A DNA stretch of 64,000 nucleotides from Streptomyces polyasparticus (GCF_014493765.1 NZ_JACTVJ010000006.1:558001-622000), one strand, 5' to 3'. Counted from the stretch's first letter, positions 42,698 to 51,636 are shown. Notes: generated by a model not told the origin, from the sequence alone. A program made the numbers and translations.

Positions 42698-45600
42698 ATG
42701 GAGTTCCTACTGCTCGGCGGCATCGAGGCAGTGGCCGACGGCAGGCAGCTCGACCTGGGTCCCGCACGCCAGCGGTCCGTGCTCGCCGCGCTGGTCCTCG
42801 ACGTGGACCGCGCCGTGCCGGTGGACCAGCTCGTCGAGCGGGTCTGGGCGGACGCCCCGCCGCAGCGCGCCAAGGACACCCTCTACAGCTATCTGTCGCG
42901 GTTGCGCCGGCTGCTGCCCTGTGCCATCGACCGGCTCCCCGGCGGCTATGCGCTCACCGCCGACGCCCGGACGAGCGACGTGCACCGCTTCCGGCAGCTG
43001 CTCGCCACCGCGCGCGCCGAGACCGACGACTCCGCCGCGCTGGCCACGTACGAGGAAGCCCTCGGCCTGTGGCGCGGCGAACCCTTCGCGGGCGCCGACA
43101 CCCCGTGGTTCAACGCCGCGCGGGAAGCGCTCGGCAGGGAGCGGCTCGCCGCCGAGCTCGACTGCACCGACATACGGCTGCGGCGCGGCGAACACGCCGA
43201 ACTGCTCCCCGAGTTGTCGGTGCGCTGCACCGCCCATCCGCTGGACGAGCGGGTGGCCGCGCAGTACATGCTGGCGCTGTTCCGCTGCGGCCGGCAGGCC
43301 GACGCCCTCGCCCACCACCGGCGGGTGCGGCGGCTGCTGCGCGAGGAGCTCGGCATCGACCCCGGACCCCGGCTGCGGGAGCTGTACGAGGCGATCCTCG
43401 CGGGGGACACGGCGCTCGCGGTGACCGCGCGGCAGCCGCGGACGCCACCGCGGGCGGCCGAGGCGGAGTGGTCCGTGCAGAGTCAACTGCCGCTCGCGGT
43501 ACCGGGGTTCGTCGGCCGCGCCGCGCTCGTGCGGCGCATCGAGGAACTCCTCGCGGCCCCGGCCGCACAGCCGGTGGTCCTCTCGGGCTCGCCCGGCGTG
43601 GGCAAGACGGCCCTGGCCGTCCACCTCGGCCACCGGCTGCGTCCCTCGTTCCCCGACGGCCAGTGGTACGTACGCCTCCTGGGCACCGGCGAGCGGCCGC
43701 GCGATCCCTCCGAGGTCCTCGCCGCGCTGCTGCGCGCCAGCGGACAGGACCCCGCCGTCATCCCCGAATCGGCCGAGGACCGCGCCGCGGCCTTCCGCAG
43801 CAGGACCGCGGACCGACGCATCCTGATGGTGCTGGACGATGCCGCGGACGCCGAGCAGATCCGGCCGCTGCTGCCCGGCACCGCCGGTGTGGCCGTGCTG
43901 ATCACCAGCCGATTCGACCTGCGCGGACTGATCGCCAGCCATGCGGCACACCCCGTACCCCTCGACGTACTCGAACCGGCCGAGGCCCATCACCTGCTGG
44001 CCGGCGCACTCGGCGAACAGCGCGTCCAGGGCGAGCCCGCGGCGGCCGAGCTGCTCGCCGACCTGTGCGCGCGGCTGCCGCTCGCGCTGCGGATCGCCGC
44101 CGCCAACCTGGCGGCGCGGCCGGGCCGTTCCCTCTCGGCGTACGCGGCCGAGCTTGCCGACGACGGACGGCTCGGCAAGCTGTCCATCGCCGGCGACCGC
44201 CAGGCCGCCGTCCGCACCGCCTTCGACCACTCGTACGCCACTTTGACCCCCGAGGCGGCCCGGCTCTTCGGGCTGCTCGGTCTGCATCCCGGCGCGGACT
44301 TCAGCGCCGAGGCGGCCGCCGCGCTGCTCGGGCCCGGTACGGACAACCCGCCGTGCGAAGAAGCCGAGGAACTGCTCGACCAGCTGGCCACCGCAGGCCT
44401 CGTCCAGCGCACGGCCGCCGACCGTTTCCAGTTCCACGATCTGCTGCGGCTCTACGCGGCCGAGCGCGGGGCGGCCGAACCGGACCGTGCGGCGGCCTGG
44501 CAGCGGCTGTGCGACTGGTATCTGGCCACCGCCGACGCGGCCACGGCCTTCGACTACGCGGCGATGCTGCAGTTGCCGCGGCAGCGGGCCGCGGCCGGCC
44601 GGTTCGCCGACCGGCACGCCGCATCGGCCTGGCTGGACGAGGAACGCGCCAACCTGGTCGCCGTCACCACCCGCGCGGCACGGACCGGACCCGGCGCCAC
44701 CGCCTGGCTGCTCGCCGACCAGCTCCGGATGTACTTCTACTACCGCCAGCACCACGCCGACTGGCGCACGGCCGCAACGGCCGGTCTGCAAGCGGCGGCC
44801 CACGCGGGGGAGGTGCTCGCGGAGGCGGCGATGCGGCTCAGTCTCGGATCGCTGGCCCAGGACGCCGGGGAGTTCGACGCCGCACTCGACCACTTCCACC
44901 ACGCACGCCGCGGCTACCGTGACGGCGCCTACGCCCCCGGCGAGGCCGCGGTCCTCGCCAACCTCGGCATCCAGTACGGGCTGCGCGGCGACGTGGCCCA
45001 GGGGATAGACCATCTGCACCGGTGCATCGACCTGTACCGCGCCCTCGGAGTGCCCACGCGGCTGGGCCCCGTCCTCGACATCGCGGGCCAGGGCCATACG
45101 TATCTGGGAGATCTGGAACAGTCCGTCGCCTTGACCACCGAGGCCGTCACGACCGCCCTCGACCACGACCAGGCCGTGGCCGCCATCGGCCCGCTCACCG
45201 GCCGCGCCGCGGCACTGCACGGACTGGGCCGGTACGACCAGGCGCTCGCCGACGCCACGGAGGCCGCGCGCCTGTGCCGGGAGCACCACAAGGAGCACAA
45301 CGAGGCCGCCACCCACGAGATCCTGGCCCGTATCCTTCGCGACCGCGGCGAGCCCGACGAGGCGCGCGCCCATGCCGTGCAGGCGCTGGAGAAGTCCCGC
45401 GCGTTCGGCTACACGGCCAAGCAGATCGACAGCCTGGGCACGCTGGCCGCCCTCGACCTGATCGACGGGTACACGGCGCGGGCGAGGCGGCAGATGGAAG
45501 AGGCGCTGACACTCTCGCGCCGCCAGAAGTACCGCCACCAGGAGGCCGAGGCGCATATCGGTCTCGCCCGGGTCCGGCTCGCCGAGGGCGACCCCGCTTT

Positions 45601-45838
45601 CGCGGCCGACCACGCCGAACTCGCCCTGGCCACGGCCGAGGAGCTGCGGATGCGGCCGGCCGAATGCCGCGCCCGCCTCGTCCTCGCGGACCTCGCCCGG
45701 CTCGCAGGCGACCGGGCGGCCGCCGCTCACCATCTCGCCCACGCGGATCATCTGCGGGCCCGTACCGGTTACTGCGCACCTCCCTGGGAGGAGGCGGCCC
45801 GCGGGAAGGCGGCTCAGCGAGGGGTGGGCATCCGGTAG
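42698..45838 (+). CDS. AfsR/SARP-type regulator: OmpR-like DBD, BTAD, NB-ARC, TPR
   Basis: A 1046-residue transcriptional regulator of the large SARP class, often controlling specialised metabolism or morphology. Winged-helix DNA-binding domain ~1-95 (FLLLGGIEAVADGRQLDLGP), bacterial transcriptional activator domain ~96-245 (YEEALGLWRGEPFAG, RRVRRLLREELGIDPGP), NB-ARC ATPase from ~265 with P-loop SGSPGVGKTALAV (~295-307) and Walker B RRILMVLDDAAD, then TPR repeats to the end. ATG is chosen at the start of the DNA-binding domain; ten extra codons upstream are possible. No biosynthetic gene cluster is visible beside it. A 34-bp repeat covers its stop. Confidence 0.94.
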   Translation: MEFLLLGGIEAVADGRQLDLGPARQRSVLAALVLDVDRAVPVDQLVERVWADAPPQRAKDTLYSYLSRLRRLLPCAIDRLPGGYALTADARTSDVHRFRQLLATARAETDDSAALATYEEALGLWRGEPFAGADTPWFNAAREALGRERLAAELDCTDIRLRRGEHAELLPELSVRCTAHPLDERVAAQYMLALFRCGRQADALAHHRRVRRLLREELGIDPGPRLRELYEAILAGDTALAVTARQPRTPPRAAEAEWSVQSQLPLAVPGFVGRAALVRRIEELLAAPAAQPVVLSGSPGVGKTALAVHLGHRLRPSFPDGQWYVRLLGTGERPRDPSEVLAALLRASGQDPAVIPESAEDRAAAFRSRTADRRILMVLDDAADAEQIRPLLPGTAGVAVLITSRFDLRGLIASHAAHPVPLDVLEPAEAHHLLAGALGEQRVQGEPAAAELLADLCARLPLALRIAAANLAARPGRSLSAYAAELADDGRLGKLSIAGDRQAAVRTAFDHSYATLTPEAARLFGLLGLHPGADFSAEAAAALLGPGTDNPPCEEAEELLDQLATAGLVQRTAADRFQFHDLLRLYAAERGAAEPDRAAAWQRLCDWYLATADAATAFDYAAMLQLPRQRAAAGRFADRHAASAWLDEERANLVAVTTRAARTGPGATAWLLADQLRMYFYYRQHHADWRTAATAGLQAAAHAGEVLAEAAMRLSLGSLAQDAGEFDAALDHFHHARRGYRDGAYAPGEAAVLANLGIQYGLRGDVAQGIDHLHRCIDLYRALGVPTRLGPVLDIAGQGHTYLGDLEQSVALTTEAVTTALDHDQAVAAIGPLTGRAAALHGLGRYDQALADATEAARLCREHHKEHNEAATHEILARILRDRGEPDEARAHAVQALEKSRAFGYTAKQIDSLGTLAALDLIDGYTARARRQMEEALTLSRRQKYRHQEAEAHIGLARVRLAEGDPAFAADHAELALATAEELRMRPAECRARLVLADLARLAGDRAAAAHHLAHADHLRARTGYCAPPWEEAARGKAAQRGVGIR

Positions 45839-45885
45839 GAAGGCGGCTCAGCGAGGGGTGGGCATCCCGTAGGAAGGCGTCTTCT
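45805..45885 (+). repeat. 34-bp tandem repeat spanning the SARP stop codon
   Basis: Units 45805-45838 (ending at the true TAG) and 45839-45872 differ at one base; the shared core is GGCTCAGCGAGGGGTGGGCA. A third copy begins (GAAGGCG) at 45873 and breaks off just before the convergent GNAT stop. The period is not a multiple of three. Confidence 0.93.
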
Positions 45886-45886
45886 C

Positions 45887-46453
45887 TCAGGAGAGCGTCT
45901 TGTAGAAGAACGTGGACGGCATGAGCCGGCCCTGCGGATCCGCGGCATAGTCCGGGACCGTGCCCATCTCGGTCCACCCCGTCGCCCGGTACAGCCGCTC
46001 GGCCGGACTTCCCGTCTCCGTGTCCAGGACGAGCAGGGACATCCCCGCCCCGGCCGCGTACTCCTCGACCGTGCGGAGCAGCGTGCGCGCGACCCCACGG
46101 CCACGGGCCTGCGGGCCGACCATCAGCTTCACGACCTCGCCACGATGCCGGCCGTTGTCCTTGAACCCCGGCGCACAGCCGACCGTCCCGAGGACCTGGC
46201 CGTCCTCGGAGCGGGCCACCCACACGAGCAGCCTGCCGTCCGCGACATCGGCGGCGAGCCCACGCCACCACCGCGCGGCCTCCGCGCTCCCGAACCCGGC
46301 GAGAAAGCCGAGCGAGGCACCACCCGCGACGGTCGCCGCGAGCAGCTCGCCGAGCTCGCCGGCACACGCCTCGAGCCCGGCGGCGGACAGGCGCTCCACC
46401 GATGTCCCGGAGCTGATCCTTCGCTCCGCTGCAGTCCTGGCCACTGTCGTCAT
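45887..46453 (-). CDS. GNAT N-acetyltransferase
   Basis: A 188-residue acetyltransferase. The acetyl-CoA site is GEVVKLMVGPQARGRGVARTLL (V-x-x-x-x-R-G-x-G-x-A), followed by the LDTETGSPAERLYRATGW strand-helix of antibiotic- or amine-type GNATs. Its ATG overlaps the MFS stop by four bases, so exporter and acetyltransferase are translationally coupled. Together with the XRE regulator this looks like a compound-inactivation and efflux unit, by inference. Substrate unknown. Confidence 0.9.
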   Translation of the reverse strand: MTTVARTAAERRISSGTSVERLSAAGLEACAGELGELLAATVAGGASLGFLAGFGSAEAARWWRGLAADVADGRLLVWVARSEDGQVLGTVGCAPGFKDNGRHRGEVVKLMVGPQARGRGVARTLLRTVEEYAAGAGMSLLVLDTETGSPAERLYRATGWTEMGTVPDYAADPQGRLMPSTFFYKTLS

Positions 46454-47916
46454 GGCGTGAGTTCCTTTCCTCGGGGCGGCGCGAGCGGCAGCTGCGGCGG
46501 CGCGGACGCCGTGCTCATACGGCGGTTCAGTACGGAGACCAGCAGGCCGAGCGTGACGATCGCCGTGCACGCCAGCGACGCGTGCCAGAACGCCCGGCGC
46601 ATCCCGGCCGGACCAGCGCCCGGCGCCGAGGCGTGCAGATAGAGGCCGGAGACGGCGCTGATGCAGACCGCGGCCGCCATTCGCTGCGACATCTGCAGCA
46701 GACCGCCGGCCACTCCCGCCGCCTCCGCGGGCGCGTGCCGCAGGACCTGCGCCTGGGTCGGCGCGACGGTGAACCCGGTCGCGGCGCCCGAGCAGAGCTG
46801 GCACACCGCGAGCACCCAGGGCAGCGGCCCTGCCGGGACGTACAGCGTCGCAAGGCCCCCGGACAGGAGGGCGAGCGCCGACAGGGCGAGCCCGGAGGTG
46901 ATCACGCGGTGCTCGCCGAACCTGCGCACCACACGCCAGGCGAACGTCGAGGTGGCGCCCATGCCGAGCGCCTGCGGCAGCATGACCAGGGCCGCCGTCA
47001 TCGCGGAGAGGCCGAGCTCTCCCTGCAGGAACACCGCGAGCACCATCCCGCCGGCGAGCGAGGCGCCGAACTGGGCCATCGCCACCGTCGTACCGAGTGC
47101 GTACGGCGCGGAGCGGGTGAGTGCGGGATGCACCAGGGGGCGGCGGCCCGAGCGGGCCCGCCCGCGCTGCTGGAGCACCAGCGCGGCGGCGAGTGCGGCC
47201 GCACCGGCTCCGTAGGCGAGATAGCCGGTGGACCGGATGAACGGGAGCATGATCAGGACGGTCAGTCCCGCGAACAGCGCCACACCCCCCAGATCAAGTC
47301 CAGCCTGCGCGTTGACCGGTCGCGGGCGCGGCAGGAAGCGGGCGCCCGCCGCGAGCGTGGCCAGCGCGAACGGCACGTTGAGCAGCACCGCGAACCGCCA
47401 GCCCGGCTCCGCGCCCGCCGCCGCGATCAGCGCACCGCCCACGGGCGGCCCGAGCGCCGTCGCCAGGCCCGCCGTCACCGCGTACATGCCGAGGGCCCGC
47501 GCGCGGGCCGCGCCCGTGAAGACGTCCTGGATGGTGCCGATCACCTGGGCGTTGACCAGGCCGGCCCCGAGCCCCTGGATGAGCCGGGCCGCGACCACCA
47601 GCCAGGCGTCCTGGGCGCAGCTGGACAGCAGCCCGCCGACGGCGAACAGCGCCATCCCGGCGAGGAAGAACGGCTTGCGTCCGTGGACGTCGCCGAGCCG
47701 CCCGCCGGGCACCAGGGCCACGCCGAACGCGAGCGAGTACCCGGCCACGATCCATTGCAGCTGGGAGGCGTCGGCGGACAGGGCGTCGCGGAGCGCGGGC
47801 ACCGCGATGTTGAGCACGGACTGGTCGAGCAGCGAGGTGAACCCGGCCGCCAGACAGACGGCGAGGATGCGGCGCTCGCGCGCCGGGAAACGCTCGGGCT
47901 TCGCTATGCCGCTCAC
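46450..47916 (-). CDS. MFS drug efflux transporter (DHA2/EmrB-QacA type)
   Basis: A 488-residue, probably 14-helix proton-driven exporter. TSLLDQSVLNIAVPALRDAL is the DHA2 helix-1 motif; PGGRLGDVHGRKPFFLAG is MFS motif A; LGPPVGGALIAAAG is antiporter motif C. GTG start overlaps the stop of the XRE gene (GTGA), and its stop overlaps the GNAT start (ATGA). The three genes therefore form one translationally coupled operon governed by the upstream palindrome. Drug specificity unknown. Confidence 0.93.
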   Translation of the reverse strand: MSGIAKPERFPARERRILAVCLAAGFTSLLDQSVLNIAVPALRDALSADASQLQWIVAGYSLAFGVALVPGGRLGDVHGRKPFFLAGMALFAVGGLLSSCAQDAWLVVAARLIQGLGAGLVNAQVIGTIQDVFTGAARARALGMYAVTAGLATALGPPVGGALIAAAGAEPGWRFAVLLNVPFALATLAAGARFLPRPRPVNAQAGLDLGGVALFAGLTVLIMLPFIRSTGYLAYGAGAAALAAALVLQQRGRARSGRRPLVHPALTRSAPYALGTTVAMAQFGASLAGGMVLAVFLQGELGLSAMTAALVMLPQALGMGATSTFAWRVVRRFGEHRVITSGLALSALALLSGGLATLYVPAGPLPWVLAVCQLCSGAATGFTVAPTQAQVLRHAPAEAAGVAGGLLQMSQRMAAAVCISAVSGLYLHASAPGAGPAGMRRAFWHASLACTAIVTLGLLVSVLNRRMSTASAPPQLPLAPPRGKELTP

Positions 47917-48473
47917 GGCAGCACCACGGCGATCACATAGCGCACGGACTCCTCGGACGTGCAGCGGAAGCGCGTCGGACCCCACAGCCGGAACCGCAGA
48001 CAGTCCCCGGTGGCCATCGCGTACGCCTCGTTCTGCACGGTCACTTCCAGGGAGCCGTCGAGCACCCAGATGTGCTGTTCCAGACCCGGCACCGGCGGGC
48101 CGTCGTAGGAGATGTCCGCGCCCGGGCGCAGCGTCCCCTCGACCAGCTCACCGCGCAGACCCGCGTGCGGCGGCGAGACCGAGCGGCGCACGAATCCCGA
48201 CTCGGTGTCGTTCCACACGGGCTGCTGCCCGGCCCGCACCAGCTGCGCCTGTTCGCCCTCGACCTCGGTGAGCAGCCGGGACATCGTGCGCTCGTACGCG
48301 GCGCACAGCCGGTTGAGCAGCGAGGTCGTCGGGCTGATCTCCCCGCGCTCCAGACGGGACAGCGTGGACCGGCTGACCCCGGAGCGGGTGGCCAACTCGT
48401 CCAGGGACCAGCCGCGTTCGGTCCGCAGCGCGGCAAGGCGTTGGGCGAGCCGTGCGTCGATGTCGTCTCCCAT
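47913..48473 (-). CDS. XRE-family regulator with C-terminal cupin
   Basis: A 186-residue regulator. Residues ~8-65 are an XRE helix-turn-helix (RLAALRTERGWSLDELATRS, then STLSRLERGEISP). Residues ~105-186 are a cupin-2 sensor fold (PGADISYDGPPVPGLEQHIW, LDGSLEVTVQ, ATGDCLRFR). The ATG lies inside a perfect 18-bp-arm palindrome, so the protein or another factor bound there would block transcription or initiation; autoregulation is likely. It leads the MFS and GNAT genes and probably responds to a small molecule bound by the cupin. Confidence 0.93.
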   Translation of the reverse strand: MGDDIDARLAQRLAALRTERGWSLDELATRSGVSRSTLSRLERGEISPTTSLLNRLCAAYERTMSRLLTEVEGEQAQLVRAGQQPVWNDTESGFVRRSVSPPHAGLRGELVEGTLRPGADISYDGPPVPGLEQHIWVLDGSLEVTVQNEAYAMATGDCLRFRLWGPTRFRCTSEESVRYVIAVVLP

Positions 48474-48503
48474 ATCCGGGATCGTATCCCGGATATGGGA
48501 GAC
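48465..48503. promoter_or_regulatory. 39-bp perfect palindrome over the XRE-cupin start codon
   Basis: Arms GTCTCCCATATCCGGGAT (48465-48482) and ATCCCGGATATGGGAGAC (48486-48503) are perfect 18-bp complements with spacer CGT. The regulator's ATG (minus strand, 48473) and first codons lie in the left arm; the right arm is in the XRE/DNA-glycosylase intergenic region. Probable operator for autoregulation, possibly also controlling the divergent gene. A transcript hairpin hiding the start codon is the alternative. Confidence 0.85.
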
Positions 48504-48559
48504 GGTGGCAAGGTCCTTGGCCGGACGCGGTTGTCAGTGCCGCGTGCCAACCTGGACGT

Positions 48560-49420
48560 ATGCCTGAACTGCCTGAGGTGGAGGCCCTCAAGGGCTTCCT
48601 CACCGAGCATCTCGCCGACGCCCGTATCGCCCGCGTCCTGCCCGTGGCGATCAGCGTGCTCAAGACGTACGACCCACCGCTGAGCGCGCTCGAAGGCCGC
48701 CCGTTCACCGGGGTCGGGCGCCACGGCAAGTTCCTCGACCTGGATCTCGACGGGCTGCATCTCGTCACCCATCTCGCCCGCGCGGGCTGGCTGCAGTGGA
48801 AGGACCGGCTGCCCGACGGCCCGCCGAAGCCGGGCAAGGGACCCCTCGCGCTGCGCGTCGCGCTCGACGACGGACGGGGTTTCGACCTCACCGAGGCCGG
48901 CACACAGAAGCGGCTCGCCGTGTATGTGGTCCGCGACCCGCAGGAGGTCCCGGGCATCGCCCGCCTCGGACCCGACCCGCTCGCCGACGGCTTCGACGAA
49001 GCCGCCTTCGCCGTGCTGCTCAAGGGCGAGCGGCGGCGCATCAAGGGCGCCCTGCGCGACCAGAGCCTGATCGCGGGGATCGGCAACGCCTACAGCGACG
49101 AGATTCTGCACGTGGCCCGCATGTCCCCGTACAAGATCGCGGAGAAGCTGACCGACGACGAGGTGCACACGCTGTACGAGGCGATGCGCTCCACGCTCAC
49201 CGAGGCGGTGACGCGCTCGCAGGGTGTGGCCGCCGGGCGGCTCAAGTCCGAGAAGAAGAGCGGTCTGCGCGTGCACGGCCGCACCGGCGAGGCCTGCCCC
49301 GTCTGCGGGGACACCATCCGCGAGGTGTCCTTCCACGACTCCTCGCTCCAGTACTGCCCCACCTGCCAGACCGGCGGCAAACCGCTCGCCGACCGCAGGA
49401 TGTCCCGCCTGCTCAAGTAG
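48560..49420 (+). CDS. Formamidopyrimidine-DNA glycosylase / endonuclease VIII family protein
   Basis: Base-excision-repair enzyme of 286 residues. It begins MPELPEVEALK, giving the catalytic Pro2 and Glu3 after Met removal. The helix-two-turn-helix holds the Asn/Lys region (LLKGERRRIKGALRDQSLIAGIGNAYSDEIL), and the C4 zinc finger is CPVCGDTIREV...YCPTCQTGGKPL. The zinc finger lacks the usual Arg, ending KPLADRRMSRLLK instead, as seen in actinobacterial Nei-like paralogues. The Pro-Glu requirement fixes the start. A CAACCT box ends six bases upstream, so it may be leaderless. Fpg-like versus Nei-like specificity is unresolved. Confidence 0.93.
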   Translation: MPELPEVEALKGFLTEHLADARIARVLPVAISVLKTYDPPLSALEGRPFTGVGRHGKFLDLDLDGLHLVTHLARAGWLQWKDRLPDGPPKPGKGPLALRVALDDGRGFDLTEAGTQKRLAVYVVRDPQEVPGIARLGPDPLADGFDEAAFAVLLKGERRRIKGALRDQSLIAGIGNAYSDEILHVARMSPYKIAEKLTDDEVHTLYEAMRSTLTEAVTRSQGVAAGRLKSEKKSGLRVHGRTGEACPVCGDTIREVSFHDSSLQYCPTCQTGGKPLADRRMSRLLK

Positions 49421-49439
49421 CCCCTGGAGACGAGGGGCT
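49419..49439. terminator. Small hairpin between convergent DNA-glycosylase and anti-sigma genes
   Basis: AGCCCCT (49419-49425) and AGGGGCT (49433-49439) form a perfect 7-bp stem with a seven-base loop in the 20-bp gap between converging genes. Confidence 0.6.
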
Positions 49440-49440
49440 C

Positions 49441-50088
49441 TCATCCGGCGGGAAGCGAGAGCAGGCGCACCCCGTCCAGGGTCCGTACCTCGAACCGCCG
49501 GATCTGGTCCGCCCGCATCCCCGTGCCGCCCTCGGCGAGCAGCGGCCGCTCATGCCCGTCACGCCCGGGGAAGCCGTAACCGCCCGGGGGCACCGACCAG
49601 GTGAGCACCGTCTGCTCCGTGCCGCCGGGCCCCACGGCGACCAGTTCGCAGCGGAGCGGCCCGTCGAGGCCGTCCATCCGCAGCGCCACCCCCGTACCCC
49701 AAGGCTGCTCGTCCAAAGTCACGCTCGCGGTGATCGTCCCCGCGCGCCCGTCGAGGACCGGCGGCCCGTCGTCCCGCAACAGCATCACCCCCGCGGGGAC
49801 CGCGAAGAGCACGGCCGCGACAGCGGCCACCAGACGCAGCCGGACCGTACGGCGCCTGCGCCGTACCAGGCCGAGCAGCCGGTCGAGCAGTGGCGCGGGC
49901 GGCGCCTGCAGATAGGGGAGGGCATCGGGCTCGGTGAGCGGCTCGAGGAGCGTCACCACCCGGGAGAACTCCGCGAGTTCCAGGGCGCAATGCGGGCAGG
50001 AGTCCAGATGCTCCTCGACGTGCAGACTGTCCGCAGGTTCCAGGACGCCCAGCGCATAGGCGGCGACGTCCTGATGCTGCGCGCTCAT
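49441..50088 (-). CDS. Zinc-finger anti-sigma factor (RskA/zf-HC2 type), membrane-anchored
   Basis: A 215-residue anti-sigma factor. The ZAS motif H-x3-H-x3-C-x2-C region is HVEEHLDSCPHC, in the cytoplasmic N-terminus after MSAQHQDVAAYALGVLEP. A single membrane segment follows basic residues ([22 protein letters not shown]), and the extracytoplasmic RskA-like domain runs to the end. It would hold an ECF sigma factor inactive until proteolysis. Unusually, no sigma gene is adjacent; the nearest ECF sigma gene is 5.9 kb away beyond the LytTR module. Divergent from the LytTR regulator. Confidence 0.88.
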   Translation of the reverse strand: MSAQHQDVAAYALGVLEPADSLHVEEHLDSCPHCALELAEFSRVVTLLEPLTEPDALPYLQAPPAPLLDRLLGLVRRRRRTVRLRLVAAVAAVLFAVPAGVMLLRDDGPPVLDGRAGTITASVTLDEQPWGTGVALRMDGLDGPLRCELVAVGPGGTEQTVLTWSVPPGGYGFPGRDGHERPLLAEGGTGMRADQIRRFEVRTLDGVRLLSLPAG

Positions 50089-50130
50089 GGGCGTACCTCT
50101 TCGTGCGGGATTACGGGGGTATCGCACCGT

Positions 50131-50158
50131 GGGGGACACGGCGGGAAGTGTGTCCCCC
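50131..50158. promoter_or_regulatory. Inverted repeat between divergent anti-sigma and LytTR genes
   Basis: GGGGGACAC (50131-50139) and GTGTCCCCC (50150-50158) form perfect 9-bp arms around a 10-base spacer. It lies upstream of both divergent genes, so an operator rather than a terminator is likely. Confidence 0.5.
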
Positions 50159-50261
50159 TGCAATACGGGGCGTCGGGTGTGGATGCTCAACACCCCAGCG
50201 AATTGTGGGAACCGAGCTCCCCGGCGCCGGCCTGGCCGTGTCCACCGGGCACGCAGACGCA

Positions 50262-50267
50262 TACACT
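50262..50267 (+). promoter_or_regulatory. -10 box for a leaderless LytTR transcript
   Basis: TACACT ends seven bases before the ATG at 50275; no SD is present. Same hexamer and spacing as at 36603-36608. Confidence 0.55.
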
Positions 50268-50274
50268 CCGCCGC

Positions 50275-51051
50275 ATGCTGCGTGTACTGGCCGTCGACGA
50301 CGAGAAACCCGCGCTCGAAGAGCTGCTCTTCCTGCTGCGCGCCGACTCCCGCGTGCGCAGCGCCGAGGGTGCCACCGATGCCACCGAGGCGCTGCGGCGC
50401 ATCAACCGGGCCCTGGACGCGGGCCCGGACGGCGACGACGCCATCGACGTCGTCTTCCTCGACATCCACATGGCCGGGCTCACCGGGCTCGACGTGGCCC
50501 GGCTGCTCGCCGGTTTCGCCCGGCCGCCGCTGATCGTGTTCGTCACCGCCCATGAGGGCTTCGCCGTACAGGCCTTCGACCTCAAGGCCGTGGACTACGT
50601 GCTCAAGCCGGTACGCCGTGAACGCCTCGCCGAGGCCGTACGCCGCGTCAGCGACCTCATGGGCCAGGCCGCCGCCCCCGCCCCGCTGCCGGCCACACCC
50701 GTCGCCGTCGACTCGGCCCCCGACCAGATCCCGGTCGAACTGGGCGGAGTCACCCGCTTCGTCCCGATCCACTCCATCGCGTACGTCGAGGCCCACGGCG
50801 ATTACGCGCGCCTGCACACCGACGAGGGCAGCCACTTGGTGCGGATCCCGCTGTCCACGCTGGAGGAGCGCTGGGCGGCGCGCGGTTTCGTACGGATACA
50901 CCGGCGCCATCTCGTCGCGCTCGGCCGGATCGACGAACTGCGCCTCGACGCCGGCGCAACCACCGTGCGCGTGGGCGGCGCGGAACTCGCGGTGAGCCGC
51001 CGGCACGCCCGTGAGCTGCGCGATCTGCTGATGCGGCACGCGCGGCGCTGA
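50275..51051 (+). CDS. LytTR-family response regulator
   Basis: A 258-residue two-component regulator. REC domain ~1-120: acidic VDDEKPALEE, phospho-acceptor Asp in VVFLDIHMAGLTG, switch Thr in FVTAHEG and Lys in VDYVLKPVRRE. LytTR DNA-binding domain ~150-255: IHSIAYVEAHGDYARLHT, then FVRIHRRHLVAL. LytTR proteins bind paired direct repeats. The partner kinase is most likely the LytS-type protein at 53942-55153, with a sodium symporter gene between them. Such triads sense and import a small carboxylate in other bacteria. Confidence 0.93.
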   Translation: MLRVLAVDDEKPALEELLFLLRADSRVRSAEGATDATEALRRINRALDAGPDGDDAIDVVFLDIHMAGLTGLDVARLLAGFARPPLIVFVTAHEGFAVQAFDLKAVDYVLKPVRRERLAEAVRRVSDLMGQAAAPAPLPATPVAVDSAPDQIPVELGGVTRFVPIHSIAYVEAHGDYARLHTDEGSHLVRIPLSTLEERWAARGFVRIHRRHLVALGRIDELRLDAGATTVRVGGAELAVSRRHARELRDLLMRHARR

Positions 51052-51195
51052 GCCGCGAGGGCGTTCGAAAGGCGACCGTCCACCGAGGCAGCGGACCGCT
51101 CACCGCAGCCAAGCCGCCGTCCGCCGACGCGCGGCTGGCCCTGCCGCACGACCGCCGCCTAGCCTGACCTCGGTCAACGGGGAGGGAAGTCCGCA

Positions 51196-51477
51196 ATGCC
51201 CGGTCCATCCGAAGTCGAGGCGCTGCTCACGGAGTTGCGGGCGCTGCCCGCGCCGCCGACGAGCCAGACCGAGGCGACGCGCTATCTCGCGGGACTCAGG
51301 AGCGCCGCGGCCCGCTGGGCCGAGATCCTCGACGAGGCCCATGAGGCCACCGCCCCGTTCACCGGTCCGCGCGCCGAGGCCGCGCTGCATCTGGCCTTCC
51401 GGCGGGCCGAGGAGTCCTACGTGGAGCTGGAAGTGGCCCTGCAGGATTGCGCCGCCGAACTCCATCCGCGGCCCTGA
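51196..51477 (+). CDS. Small hypothetical helical protein
   Basis: A 93-residue acidic, Ala/Glu-rich protein, almost wholly helical by composition (VEALLTELRALPAPP, RSAAARWAEILDEAHEA, AFRRAEESYVELEVALQDC). No signal peptide or membrane segment. ATG start with GGGAGGGAAG at good spacing, and third-position GC bias supports coding. It lies in the LytTR-symporter-kinase module, same strand. No family recognised. Its last codons and stop are copied in a 33-bp repeat. Confidence 0.72.
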   Translation: MPGPSEVEALLTELRALPAPPTSQTEATRYLAGLRSAAARWAEILDEAHEATAPFTGPRAEAALHLAFRRAEESYVELEVALQDCAAELHPRP

Positions 51478-51552
51478 CGCACGCTCGCCGAATTCCATCC
51501 GCGGCCCCTGGCGCGCGCTCGCCGGGCCTCATTCAGTGCGCCGACGCCCGTC
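51454..51552 (+). repeat. 33/34-bp tandem repeat spanning the stop of the 93-residue gene
   Basis: Units 51454-51486 and 51487-51520 share the core CCATCCGCGGCCC; the first contains the true TGA (51475-51477), while the second has CTGG at that position. A diverged third unit (GCCGGGCC...) runs to ~51552. Confidence 0.88.
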
Positions 51553-51636
51553 CGCCGGGCCCTACCCCAGGTCATCAGGCCTGCGTAGACTCCCGTTCAC
51601 CCCATCCAGGACCGCGGACGAGAGAGCGCACCGCCC

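Noticed and set aside
41983-44922. 979-residue frame through the GNAT and SARP genes
   Set aside because: Arg/Pro/Ala-rich shadow in the wrong frame; BTAD and P-loop motifs are in the other frame.
42698-48473. Specialised-metabolite gene cluster around the SARP regulator
   Set aside because: No PKS, NRPS, terpene or RiPP biosynthesis enzyme is visible within the window; neighbours are a cyclophilin, acetyltransferases and an efflux pump.
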